This document shows, piece after piece, positions 22,037-32,785 of a stretch of 64,000 nt of DNA; the stretch's first letter is position 1, and every line of letters starts with the position of its first letter. This DNA comes from Timema cristinae (taxonomy: Eukaryota; Arthropoda; Insecta; Phasmatodea; Timematidae). The stretch spans positions 83,616,193 through 83,680,192 of the forward strand of contig JBCFYV010000012.1 in the NCBI GenBank assembly GCA_039000515.1. Reading direction: 5' to 3'. The translations under genes were made by a program, and so were the position numbers. The notes beneath the pieces are model-generated. The model saw only the letters and a program-made list of their open reading frames with translations, did not search any database and had not been told where the DNA came from.

Positions 22037-22503
22037 TTCATTCTCAGTGTTGCCAACGACCATATAAATGTTGTAGCTAAATTAGTATCAGAAAGTCGCT
22101 AGATGGTCGCTAAACGAAAAATTAAAAGTCGTCTGATTTGTCGCCAAACAAAAAATGCGTAAATTAATCTGAACTGAATATGAGATCTATCAGTGGACTG
22201 AGGGGGGCCCCGGATCCGGGATGATGACATTGGGATTTATGAATGACAGATAGATAGTTTGGAGCTCTTTTGTAGACCGAAGCAATGAATTAATCATTCT
22301 TGCATTACGGTAGTTCAAAAATCAAAGTTCTACACCATTAAAATTTAAAATAATGAAAAAGAACTCAACAGATAACTAAAGAAAGTTGCCAGTCACCAGA
22401 TTAGGCGCTAGGATCTAAAAATAAAAAATAAAAGTCATTTCAGACCAGTAAAAGTCGCTAGGTCTAGCAACAAAGTCGTTAAATTAGCAACACTGTTCAT
22501 TCT
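22037..22503. mobile_element. hAT-type MITE with 8-bp target duplication
   Basis: A 451-bp element (22,045-22,495) begins CAGTGTTGCCAACGACC and ends in the complement of CAGTGTTGCTAATTTAACG. The ends also share AGTCGCTAGATGG- and AAGTCGCTAGGTC-type subterminal motifs. The duplication TTCATTCT is exact at 22,037-22,044 and 22,496-22,503. An 8-bp duplication with CAGTG termini is diagnostic of the hAT superfamily. No open frame is present, so it must depend on a transposase supplied elsewhere. Confidence 0.95.
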
Positions 22504-22509
22504 TTTATA

Positions 22510-24450
22510 ACCAGAACCACAGTGTAGAATAAATTAATATTAAACATTAATGTGTGATGTAGACGTCCCTTCATTCGGATTCACCATCTGGTGATTCTAA
22601 GCTACGGTGGGATTCTAATAGTAAGGACCTTCTTGCAAACACAGTCAGTTTCCAGATATGATTCCTCTACGCCAGCGTCAAGTTACAAGATTTCAAATTT
22701 GAATTTAAATTCGATGGAATTTTAGTTAGAAATTAAAACCTTGGAAGTCAAATTTTTGTATACTCTAACTTTTAATGGAAACTAACATCAATCTGTTATT
22801 CAAATATTATAATCGACCATTTAATTTAAGATATGGGGTTGTATCTACATTTTATTTTAACGGATCAACTCCCACTATTTGACCTGTTTATAAAATAAGT
22901 TTATTATTATTACTAGTCCATTCATAGCTTCAACTCAGTTTTACTATAAGACTCGCTTTAAGAAATATCTAAATAGTTCAGCCGAATATTTTATTCTAAT
23001 TCGATTTGAAAATTTGAATTACAAAATATTGATTAAATAAGCTTCAATTGGAAACATTTTCATTTAATAGTATTCTATTTGGAATTGGTTTACGTTGTCC
23101 AAGTATCTAGATACATATACATCTCAGTTTTAGTCAAAGATAATCTAGTAGGTACCCGTTTCCAACTCTCACTTAATGGTAACGTGTTATTTTACCATAA
23201 AGATACAGACATACAATGGTAGCAGAAGTCTCAACTACTTCGCTACCTCTGCGTTTGGAAAGGGCTTCAAAAGGCAAGTCCATATTTACTTACGCTTTAA
23301 AACGAGGACCAACACTGCCCTAAGTAGCTCCTGAAAGAGATAATGTGTAATGAGGTGGACTGGATAGAACTATCTCAAGATAAGGATATATATGGCCTAC
23401 CTATGTATGTGCATCAGTGAACTCTTGAGTCCCTAATGCCATACAGTAAGTAAGCTCTAGTTATAAAGCACGACATGGGGTACACCAACCATAGAGCTGA
23501 GACGCACTGAAGACACGTCATTTAAGTTGTGGTTTGTTATTTTAAAACATTATTCTTCCCCAAAATAGAGGTGAAACGTATTAACATACTCCTATAGCAT
23601 TAAGAAACTTATATTTTAAGGTATATAACTTTAATAAAATGTATGGAAAGGTAAAATTAGCTCAATTTCAAGGACACTTTATAAAAAGTGTCGTAGCTCT
23701 GATATTAACGCGAATAGTGAAAAGCCTAAATTAAATCGCCCTAAACAAAAACATTTCCTTTTTTTAGTTATATTACAATAAAACATTTTATATTACTATT
23801 GAGGTTTGTTTTTAGTGGTTGTGGATCTTCTGAGCTGCATTCCCATAAGAAACACAGAAGTGTGAGGAATACCTCTTCAAGTAGATGGTGCCCTCAACAC
23901 ATTTTCGATGATGATCTGTAACTTGATGTACTATTTATGAGTAGCTTTATTAGAAATAACGAGAGTCGTAAAACATTCCTGGGTTTACGTAAGACACCAA
24001 ACAAGTACAGCGTCCTTGGTAAACGTTTAGAAAGTCAGAAAATTAAGTGATTTATTGAAAGGATTGAACGGGAAGAATTCACTGTAAAATCGGCCATCAC
24101 GACTAATTTTTGAGTTATATTCGTGGCCTCATTAAATTAATGTCACTAATCAAACCACTTACCGATAATAATTATTGGCAAAATATTCTTCAGGGGAGTC
24201 ATTCATTACATCATCGAATAAAAAAAATTTATGTTGTGAAATAAACAACGCAATAAAACACATCTCTCGATATATTTATGATTTTCACCTAAAATGTTGT
24301 TTTATTCTTATTTTATGGCTTAGGGTAAATTTCTCGTATAATTACGAGTATTAAAAGTAAAGTTTAATCCTTATATATTAAATTAAGCCTTACGCATTTT
24401 ATAATTAGGTAAACGTAAAATAATCTGTTCAAGCACCTATACAAAAATAA
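22510..24450. other. AT-rich interval, no gene seen
   Basis: No coding or repeat signature stands out across this interval. Confidence 0.45.
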
Positions 24451-24454
24451 ATTC

Positions 24455-24540
24455 TTCAGCAAGGCCAAGAATAGAACCCGGAACCTTCAGTGGATTTAGT
24501 AGATAGACATGCTACCGACTTAACTATGGTGTCAGATTTT
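24455..24540 (-). mobile_element. tRNA-like SINE head, SINE-C type
   Basis: On the minus strand TAAGTCGGTAGCATGTCTAT is box A-like and GGTTCCGGGTTCTATTC is box B-like, matching the SINE-C head. No body is recognised. Confidence 0.55.
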
Positions 24541-25084
24541 AGTTTTATCAACGTTTAAGTAAAATATACCTAGATTATTGTCGATTTCTATAATATTAGG
24601 TACGTTTTACAAATTTTGTAATTATTCAAGCTTTTCCAAATTATGGCAAAACTGTGGCCAAACAGTAGCAAGATTGAGGCCAAAAAAATATTGTTAGCAA
24701 CCACCCCTCCCGCATGTATTTACTGAGCTTTGTTTAAATGGGTTTGAATACTTTTTAAAATCAAATATTTGATTTTTGTTACTATGCTACAAATTATTTT
24801 CAGCCAGTTTCAACCAATTGTTTTTATAGTTTGGTAATGCACGTAAAGGTTTGCTAAGAGTTTGTTTTGAGAAGAGAAAAATAGGTGCTCAAGGTTAAGT
24901 TTATGGTGCTGAAAGGCCCGAATTAAAACTTTTTTTTAATTTGTACATATTTGCCTCCAAAACGATTCCCGGAAAGAGGGTAAGAAAGAACAGAAACCTA
25001 AGAGATTAAGAAGGATTAAATAGCCAAATTATTATATTTGGCAAGTGCGGATATAGATACATCTAAATATAATATTTTTGAATG
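24541..25084. other. No gene recognised
   Basis: Nothing identifiable. Confidence 0.4.
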
Positions 25085-25250
25085 AAATATTACACCTTTA
25101 AAAGGGAATCAAACTCGGTACCTTTAGCTAAATACGATAATGCACTTATCACTTAGCTATCCATGGGTCATCTAGTGACCATATTTTAAGGCAGAGTCTG
25201 TGATGGACATGCGGAAGTTGTCAGCTCCATTTGAAATTGATTACGGATGA
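25085..25250 (-). mobile_element. SINE-D, minus-strand copy
   Basis: It shares ATATTTTAAGGCAGAGTCTG and TGATGGACATGCGGAAGTTG with the copies at 31,560-32,010. The minus-strand head has TAGCTAAGTGATAAGTGCAT and a GAGTTTGATTCCC box B. Confidence 0.75.
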
Positions 25251-25299
25251 GAAAAATGTCAGATACGAATTATTGCACCAGTATTCTCTAAAAATATCA

Positions 25300-25700
25300 C
25301 GCTACACTAAACTTTTTGTAGTCTCTTGCCAGAACAGTTTCTTTGGATCAAGCCCTGGTCCCATGGATGTGTCAGGTGTGCTAACCCCCATCCCAGTATT
25401 TGCAGGGTAACCTGACCCCACCCGATGATCAAACAGCCCATGTGTGCCCAACTTCCTGGCAAAACCTCGGGGTACGCCCTCATCCCTGGGGTCATTGACC
25501 TCTTCCACTTCTTTACACATTTTCCTTCCTCTTTCATTTTTTAATCCGAGTTTTTTTCTGAACCGTCCCTAGAAGAACATCCACCCCCCACCTTCTTGGG
25601 GTGGAATATGATATAGCAGGGCCTGATGTATTTTCCATCCTGCCCATCATTGACCACCAGCCCTAGGATCGGGTTGCATTCACAAGGGGGGAGGGAATAA
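25300..25700 (-). other. GC-rich segment of unknown type
   Basis: A compositionally distinct block of about 0.4 kb. On the minus strand two overlapping frames stay open (one reads DPRDEGVPRGFARKLGTHG), but both are under 80 codons with no start context or domain I can name. The sequence has the feel of a dispersed element rather than an exon. No second copy occurs in this window. Confidence 0.3.
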
Positions 25701-26029
25701 CCCATAGAGAATTGGGTTTTTTAAAAATGTATTTAAGAATCTTTAGAAAAAGTGAAACCGCTCCATGAAGGAGCCTGAGTTAACCAACCTTACCTCCAGC
25801 AGAGTTCTCTAGATACTAATACTAGTCCTTACTCTCGTGGTTTCTCATCCTCTCTATAGACCAATGTGTGGGATATTCACTTAAACTTCCCCTCCCCAAT
25901 TTTGTTTCCTTGTTTTTTGTCAAATTATTCGCTCACTGACATTGATCCTATTATTCTTTTCATTTATACGAGTAAGTTTAACCCTCAGGGTCATTAACGA
26001 CTTAATCTAAGGTTTAAGGGTGGGTAGGG

Positions 26030-26220
26030 CAGCTTAGAGGAACTGTACACGTATTAGCGTGGATATTAAGTTAAGAAAACCATTGAGATTAATCACATAT
26101 GCAAACCTTCTCCCAGTGTATCCGGGTTTGATTCTAACCTCAACCTGCACAAAGCCTGACAATTCATTCAGTCTGTGGTGAGATTGACAGCTCAGACCAT
26201 GAGACCACCGTTTCTGATAG
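26030..26220 (-). mobile_element. SINE-A, degenerate minus-strand copy
   Basis: Traces of the body and head (ACGTATTAGCGTGGATATT, CCGGGTTTGATTCTAACC) are present. It lies immediately upstream of a better copy in the same orientation. Confidence 0.5.
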
Positions 26221-26289
26221 CAAAATTAACTCTGAGACATGAGGTACCATTTCTGGTAGGAAGGATATGAATTGTTGTCAATATCTATT

Positions 26290-26533
26290 TTTAGCATCGC
26301 GTCTGTTCAGGTTATACGCAAGTGTACTAATTATGCTAATGAGTTAAGGATGAGGAAGGTTGAATTTAGAGGAAGTGTGCCCCCATTTGCGTGGAGGGAG
26401 AGTGGATTTATTTCTTGTAAAAACGATCCTAAGTACATCCGACCAGTATTTGAACCCCAATATCCCTGTCATGGGTAGTCTTGTTTAGCTCAAGAGTGAT
26501 GCCTTAGACTATGTGGCCACCGAAGCAGGTTTG
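26290..26533 (-). mobile_element. SINE-A copy, minus strand
   Basis: The tail complement (GCATCGCGTCTGTTCAGGTT), body (CCCCCATTTGCGTGGAGGGA), box B complement (GTATTTGAACCCCAATATCC) and head (TTAGACTATGTGGCCACCGA) are all in order. Confidence 0.85.
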
Positions 26534-26834
26534 TCAACAGTTATTCAGAAGGAATGTATTCCACTAGATGTAGGAGTAGCTATGGTAGAGGAAGGAGACT
26601 AAGTGATGTTGAAAGGTATTGAGAAGGAACGTAGGTGAGTATAAACAAGAAAATGTATCTGCTGCGCAATGCGTGCAAATATTTTCTCTTCAAAAAACGG
26701 TTTTTGATCAAATATCTTTCTTTTTCTTTTTTCTTCTTTTGCAAGGTAACCTCAAACACAGTTTTTTTGGTGGCTTAAAAACTATGATTCGATTTTCTTA
26801 CGAATAGGATTCTGGTACGAAGGCCTTACAGGTC
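26534..26834. other. No gene recognised
   Basis: Nothing identifiable before the minisatellite. Confidence 0.4.
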
Positions 26835-27525
26835 ACAGACGCAGCTAACACACCCAATACCACTGAAATCGAGAGAGCTCATTCTTAACTAGTACACACA
26901 GATTCCCTGAAACCAGTCTATCCCAGACACAACTAACACACCCAATTCCCTTGAAACAGGATATTCTAGACGCAACTAACACACTCAACTCCCCTGAAAA
27001 AGGATATTCTAGACGCAACTAACACACTCAACTCCCCTGAAACAGAATAGTCTAGACGTAACTAACACACTCAAGTCCCTGAAACAGGATATTCTAGACG
27101 CAACTAACACACTCAACTCCCCTGAAAAAGGATATTCTAGACGCAACTAACACACTCAACTCCCCTGAAACAGAATAGTCTAGACGTAACTAACACACTC
27201 AAGTCCCTGAAACAGGATATTCTAGACGCAACTAACACACTCAACTCCCTTGAAACAGGATATTCTAGACGCAACTAACACACTCAACTCCCTTGAAACA
27301 GGATATTCTAGACGCAACTAACACACTCAACTCCCCTGAAACAGGATATTCTAGACGCAACTAACACACTCAACTCCCCTGAAAGAGGATATTCTAGACG
27401 CAACTAACACACTCAACTCACATGAAACAAGATATTCCAGGCGCAACTAACACACTCAAGTCCCCTGAAATCAGGATATTCTAAAAGCAACTAGCACACC
27501 GAAATCTCCTGTTATCAGGAGATTA
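26835..27525 (+). repeat. 43-bp minisatellite
   Basis: About 14 tandem units reading ACGCAACTAACACACTCAAC, TCCCCTGAAACAGGATATTC, TAG. The first (26,835-26,960) and last (27,425-27,525) units are more diverged than the middle ones, a common result of unequal exchange in the array centre. A two-unit block with GAATAGTCTAGACGTAAC appears twice, about 128 bp apart, so part of the array was duplicated as a multi-unit segment. Confidence 0.93.
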
Positions 27526-27941
27526 CAGGCACCACATGCACACCTATTTTCGACTTCAAACAAGACCAAAATAAAAACGCAAGAGTACGGAATTAATTAT
27601 GTAATAAAAATAATTGTTGTTAATGCAGGATAGTTTGCGGTGACAAAAACATGGCGATGTCCTTTTCAATCACGCTCTTTCTCCCCTCTCAACCCTTGAT
27701 TTATCGGGCACGGGCACGCCACAAAGAAAATATTTCTTCCCACGGTCATCACCGGGAGAGTTTAATTACTCGTACATGAGCACGGTAAAGGTATTACTCA
27801 TTAATCCCTTTCATGACAACTGTGGTCAACGCCTGTCATGCAAAGAGAGAGTCTGTCGCCCTCTCAAGGACTCACGGCAGTGCTTACACGCCCTCAGAAC
27901 GTCGGCCTCCTCAGTCGAGAAGCCAGAGGTTGAGTCCCGAT
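27526..27941. other. No gene recognised
   Basis: Short overlapping plus-strand frames at 27,776-27,995 have no family resemblance. The last 40 bp before the hAT remnant (27,900-27,941) look faintly tRNA-like. Confidence 0.4.
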
Positions 27942-28777
27942 CAGTGGCGGCTCGTAGCTAAAATTAATGGAGGTACTGCTCCAGAAAAATTTTAGCCTTT
28001 GTTTTAAAATTCTGTAAAAGTAAAAAAATATGTATAAAAAGAAAATATATTCAGGAACTTGATAACATTTTAACAACAAAAAAAAACTTTTCTACTTAAT
28101 TTTACTTAAATTGTTACAGTTCAAGCTTGATATATTCATTTAAAAATAAAATCCATTCTTCTTGTTTTAATTGGCGCAAAAAGTTCAATAATTTTCTCCT
28201 TGATCTCTGGATGACAATTGAGGAAATTTTTCTCCATTGAAAGTACTGCAAGCACATTTAGTCTTTCTGTTAAATAAAAGAACCGAAAAAAAAACGAATC
28301 AAATAGAATAGCTAGAAGCAGAATAATAATCTAATTCTACACTCTTTTACACTTTATCACATTCAAGAATATGGTACACGGTTTTTAAGCACAACACATG
28401 CTGAGTAAAAAAAACTTCTTTCCACTATCACGTCAGAGCCGGCATTGCGAGAGCAACAGTGCTCTCTCTACCTGGCAGTCCCACCTTCCTCCCACCTTCA
28501 CCTATGTGCGCATGCTCACAACAGTAAAACACCACGTCGCTGGCACTGTGAAGCGCACAGTTCCATACTAAAGAGTAGAGTAAGATTTTTGTATATTTTT
28601 CATAAACGGGGGGATGTCTACTGAAGTACTGACATTAAGCTTAAGGAATATATATTGTAATACAAAAATAAAGAACGAATTAAAAAAAAGCACTCATTAT
28701 ATTACATTTTATCGATAATATCAAGTGGAAATAGGGGGTGCTGCAGTTCCGCAGTGCCTATACACGAGCCGCCAAGG
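27942..28777. mobile_element. Internally deleted hAT transposon remnant
   Basis: The left end reads CAGTGGCGGCTCGTAGC at 27,942. The right end, read in complement from about 28,777, is CTTGGCGGCTCGTGTATAGG, and further inward similarity continues (GGTACTGCTCCAG against GGCACTGCGGAACTGCAG). These termini and the internal coding fragment place it in the hAT superfamily. No matching 8-bp duplication could be read; the last bases of the right end are mutated. At about 0.84 kb it has lost most of the transposase gene. Confidence 0.72.
28136..28273 (-). pseudogene. hAT transposase C-terminal fragment
   Basis: Read on the minus strand, 45 codons followed by a TGA stop encode LTERLNVLAVLSMEKNFLNC, then HPEIKEKIIELFAPIKTRRM and DFIFK. 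This matches, from memory, the very end of hAT transposases of the ZMYM/TTF-type group, where an 'RLNxLAxLSIEKxF' helix belongs to the dimerisation domain near the C terminus. Everything upstream in the gene is missing or unreadable here. It lies between the inferred hAT termini and has the orientation expected if the transposon's 5' end is on the right. It cannot be functional. Confidence 0.75.
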
Positions 28778-28779
28778 AG

Positions 28780-29920
28780 GTGTAAGTCAAAGTGAAATTA
28801 ACCATTTGGGCTATACAAACCCTCATTTTTACAGGAAGCTCACTTTGACCAGCAACATTAACTGAAAGTGAATAAAATTTGGCATCCTAAAATTATATTT
28901 TATTTGTTATTAATTCATATGTATCACAAACTAGTACGTGATGGCTATCCACAGGATGAGTCTTAATAGATGAATCATATTCAATTATGTGAAAAATGAC
29001 AACCTGGACACGAGAATCAAAACCGGGACCTTTTACTTTGCGCGCCAATGCTCTACCACTAAAAAATAGGTATTCTTATGAAAATCAGGTTGTACATGTA
29101 TTTATATTGATAAAGTCAGGATGAGGAAGATGGATCTGTGAGTTCATCTCACCACTCGCGGGTTTTACTGCCTCCATTGGACGTCAGGGCACTTGATGGG
29201 ATATAGAACACACAATGTAACTTATAACTGATTTATTTTGAGTTCAATACACAACTAGAAAATTATCACAAGAGTGCTAATGCTCTGAATTTGACAAATT
29301 TCATCAGATGATCGTTATTGGCTCTGTTGCGGGGGTAGCAATATGAGTGGTAGAAATATGAGTTGGTAAAACAAAATAATTCAAATACAATTTTATGCTT
29401 TAAAAAACTTTAACTTTCGTGGGAGTGGGGAAGTTTCATCTTTCTGGTGCGTGACAGTTACCTGTGACTACGGCTGGAGTAGCGCGCCTACCGCAGCAAC
29501 AGACCACCGCAACACTGGCCGCATGGGGTGTTTTCCAAGACCAAACTTCAGCCGCAGTCACCAGTAGATTTTGAGATGGATGATAGTATAGATGATCCGA
29601 GTGACATAAATTTTTTGGATATTTTGAAGGAGGAAGAATATGACGATGAAATGATTTTAATGTGATTGTAGGGGAGAAGTTAAAGACAGAAAGTGAACAC
29701 ATGTTTGTGTGTCCTTGTACTTAGGATGTTTTAAATACTATACGCATGGATGTTTGGGATACTAACAGATACAACACAATATCCTGTGAGTGGGTCATTA
29801 GCACCTTCCAGTTTTCATTGTCTAAACATTTTTAAAATTGTACAAGTGGCAGCAAAAATCCAACTACCGAGTCGATGGTGGCTGCGTTATATGATAGCTC
29901 GTGATTCTTAATCGATCACA
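28780..29920. other. No gene; one tRNA-like fragment and one short acidic frame
   Basis: At 28,985-29,070 a minus-strand tRNA-like head (complement of CCAATGCTCTACCACTAAA) probably marks a SINE-D relic. At about 29,575-29,665 a short plus-strand frame starts MDDSIDDPSDINFLDILKEE and stops after about 29 codons. I do not recognise it. The remainder is unassigned. Confidence 0.4.
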
Positions 29921-29924
29921 TATT

Positions 29925-30115
29925 TGTAGCAGACAATTTCCACACGTCCCCACAGACTTTGCCTTAATATATGAGTGAAGAATGGCCATTGATATGGCAC
30001 GACCCCTGGATAGATCAGTGGCTAGATCATTGGCGTACTAAGTCAAAGGTTCTAGGTTCAAGTCCCGTGTCCATGTGTGATTTTCCAATTTAAATAGTAT
30101 GATAGATAGATTATG
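29925..30115 (+). mobile_element. SINE-D copy, plus strand
   Basis: A 5' segment (CACACGTCCCCACAGACTTT, ATATGAGTGAAGAATGGCC) precedes the tRNA-like part with CTGGATAGATCAGTGGCTAG and GGTTCTAGGTTCAAGTCCCG. The same order occurs at 31,815-32,010. Confidence 0.8.
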
Positions 30116-30455
30116 CTATAACCATATTAACAAAAAATAATAGCCGTGCTGCTTAATCCATAATTTTTTTAATAGATTAACACACGCAATTCAATAACAA
30201 ATACGCAGTGTCGTTACCGTTACAACACTAGCACTGTCACTGTGGCTATAGGCCGCAAGCACTGCTCCGACACACAACTTCATCGCCTCGTGTCGGGGAC
30301 CAAACTCAAACTGCGCATGCGTGAAGACTGCGACTCCACTATCATCCCCAGTCGCAGATAACTGTGGCAGCTTGGACCATGCACCTTAAATGAAAAAAAT
30401 TCAATCGAGACCAATCAAGTTTAATTTCTTCAGAAAAAATGTCTATGTATACGCT
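30116..30455. other. No gene recognised
   Basis: A GC-richer patch at about 30,200-30,385 with CAGTCGCAG-type motifs may be the edge of an unidentified DNA transposon. No partner end is convincing. Confidence 0.35.
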
Positions 30456-30459
30456 TAAG

Positions 30460-30712
30460 GACGAATTACGCTAGTGGGTAAGGAATTGGTAAGGTTGGAC
30501 TTAGAGGAAGTGAACCCGCATTTGCATGGATAGAGAGAGTGGAAAACCATTTAGGAACCCCCCCACCCCAGTTCACCCGACCGAGATTAAAACCTCGATC
30601 TTCTCGTCATAAGCAGTCTAGCTCAACACGAAACTAACGTCTCGTCATTGTCAGTCTAACTCAACACGAAACTAATGCGTTAGCTAACTACGCCACCAAG
30701 GTGGGTTTTGTC
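30460..30712 (-). mobile_element. SINE-A, minus-strand copy with internal duplication in the head
   Basis: The body (GAACCCGCATTTGCATGGAT) and head (ATGCGTTAGCTAACTACGCC) are close to the family consensus. The anticodon-arm region is duplicated: AGTCTAGCTCAACACGAAAC and AGTCTAACTCAACACGAAAC occur about 43 bp apart. The extreme tail is missing. Confidence 0.88.
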
Positions 30713-30824
30713 AAATGAATTACAATAAAGTAATAACCGCACTCACTCTCTCGTGATGACTACAACGCTAGGTGGTAAAATGTGTCACTAACTTTAGGCC
30801 TGTTGAAACCAGGTGTGGATGCAG

Positions 30825-31185
30825 GGAAAGAGAGAAAAGGTAAGTGTTTGTGCATTTCTTACAGAAAAACATTTTCTGCTCAAAATAAATCAAGTATTGC
30901 TTCAATAAAAACATACAGTTTAATTTTCTTCCCATTCTAATATCATCATTTTTAGAAAATCACGCAAGGATGTCTTGAAATTTAATAACAACTTTTTCTA
31001 TTCATTTAAAAAGTTTGTCATCTAATGCCACTATGCTCATGACAGATATTCAAGAACTGTTGAGGTCACCATGTAAGGAAAATTAACTTATATGTTTCTA
31101 CTGAAGCAATATATGATTTCTTTTGAGCAAAAATAGTTTTGCTATAAAAACTGCAAAAACACTTATCTTTTCTGGCCACCCTCAT
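30825..31185. mobile_element. Palindromic MITE, copy 3
   Basis: The same element as at 13.87 kb. The arms match through TCAAAATAAATCAAGTATTG against ATATATGATTTCTTTTGAGC and AGTTTAATTTTCTTCCCATT against ATGTAAGGAAAATTAACTTA, with the loop around TTTCTATTCATTTAAAAAGT. It has no coding capacity. The left half has lost some symmetry. Confidence 0.78.
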
Positions 31186-31555
31186 ATCCTAACCGTAACG
31201 AATATATTCTCTTCTCCTGGGATTCAATGTACGGAAAATGTTATCGAAATATCTTTATTTCGATATTGCCATTGTTTTGATTTAGTATTTGCTAACAACC
31301 TTAATCCTCATTCCCACCCCACGAACCCCACTAGTCCTCCACCCCACCCACATTTGATGATTTAATATACCTACAGATATAATGGGCTTTAGGTGGCATC
31401 TCCCCAACCCAGCCCTTTCACCTACTTAGTAGGCACAAGCCGCCACTGAGAATACTTTACCGGAAAAATTTGACCGCTAGGTGGTTATAGTCAAATTATC
31501 TGTCTTTCATCACCGTTGACGGAGATATTAGGGTTCAAATACCACTCCGGTAGGG
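31186..31555. other. No gene; solo hAT-like terminus near 31,449
   Basis: On the minus strand CAGTGGCGGCTTGTGCC reads inward from about 31,449, resembling hAT termini at 5,569 and 27,942. No opposite terminus was identified. Confidence 0.4.
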
Positions 31556-31559
31556 CTGA

Positions 31560-31790
31560 ACAAGTGATTTTCCCCTTTTTTGTTCCATCCAATCTCCAAA
31601 CTAAGATATCATATTCTGAAAATTGAAAAATCACACCTGACACGGGAATCGGACCCGGGACCTTTGACTTAGTACGCCAATGCTCTCTAACCACCGAGCT
31701 ATCCAGGATTCGTTCCATACCCATGGTCATTCTTCACTCATATTTTAAGGCAGAGTCTATGATGGACGTGCGGAAATCATCGGCTACAAA
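31560..31790 (-). mobile_element. SINE-D, left half of inverted pair
   Basis: Read on the minus strand: TGATGGACGTGCGGAAATC in complement, then ATATGAGTGAAGAATGACCA, the head GGATAGCTCGGTGGTTAGAG and box B CCCGGGTCCGATTCCCGTG. The 3' part ends in ATTTTTCAATTTTCAGAATA. Its mirror copy starts about 25 bp downstream. Confidence 0.88.
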
Positions 31791-31814
31791 TGTGTGATTT
31801 TTATTAAGATCACG

Positions 31815-32010
31815 AGCTATCAGATTTTGTAGCCGACGATTTCTGCACGTCCATCATAGACTCTGCCTTAAAATATGAGTGAAGAATGACCATGGGTATG
31901 GGATGAATCCTGGATAGCTCAGTGGTAAAATCATTGGTGTATTAAACCAAAGTTCCCGAGTTCGATCCCCTTGTCCCGGTGTCATTTTTCAATTTTCAGA
32001 ATATGATATC
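31815..32010 (+). mobile_element. SINE-D, right half of inverted pair
   Basis: Plus strand order: ATTTCTGCACGTCCATCATA, ATATGAGTGAAGAATGACCA, GGATAGCTCAGTGGTAAAAT, CCCGAGTTCGATCCCCTTG, ATTTTTCAATTTTCAGAATA. Together with the preceding copy it makes an almost perfect hairpin of about 190-bp arms. Confidence 0.9.
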
Positions 32011-32585
32011 TAGATGGAGTAATCCTCATTAAAAAGTATAAATGATAGCTTTGGCTCTTTGATTCCAATCTAAGGATTAAATAATCTCGATGGCTTAAAA
32101 AATATGATGTAATCGGCAAACAAAAGTAGGCACCACCCAGTTTCGGTAAGGACATGACATATAAATATGACGAAAGATTTATCTAGAATACTGACATGAC
32201 TCACTATCCATAAACACCCGTGACAACACCAATGCTTTTTGATTGTCAAAGCAAAAAAACTTGGAATTGTCTTTATCATCACTACAGATTTTTCAAGTTA
32301 AACCAAAAACATAGCATTTTTTAGGTTAGAATCCCATTTATGTCAAAAACACAAAGTTTTCATGATTTATCTATGCTATTCTGGCGTCATGGTATCAAAA
32401 TAGATTTTCTTTTTCAATCTGCTCATTATATTTTAATATAACGCTCGAGATTTAAACAGGATTAAAGTTAAGTTTCGGATCACGTCATCTTATTCTAGTT
32501 AGTGAATCCCCCGCTAGAGGCGGATGAGAAATTTCAAGGCCAAGTCAAGTTGTCCAATCACGACTTGCTGGTTTAGTCCAACAGT
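32011..32585. other. No gene recognised
   Basis: Nothing identifiable. Confidence 0.4.
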
Positions 32586-32589
32586 GGGT

Positions 32590-32785
32590 GATGTTTTAGC
32601 ATCTTCAGTGTGGCAAGTCCAGGGGTGACCATAAATTCAGGGAGATAATCAAAGATGTGGCCACAGCCCCAGTGAGACAAGCCCAGGGGTGGCCAAAACT
32701 CAAGTCAGGCAAGTATATGGGTGTCCACAACTCCATTGAGGTAAATATATGGATGGCAACAACTACAGTGCGTCAAAGTTAGCTA
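32590..32785 (+). repeat. Degenerate minisatellite, about 40 bp
   Basis: Four to five loosely related units with CAGTGTGGCAAGTCCAGGGG, CAGTGAGACAAGCCCAGGGG, AAGTCAGGCAAGTATATGGG and ATTGAGGTAAATATATGG mark an old tandem array. Confidence 0.65.

Noticed and set aside
29530..30390. PIF/Harbinger-type element bounded by CAGTCGCAG / CAGCCGCAGTCACC motifs
   Set aside because: The proposed ends match only over short stretches, no TAA/TTA duplication was readable, and the short acidic frame inside is not identifiable.
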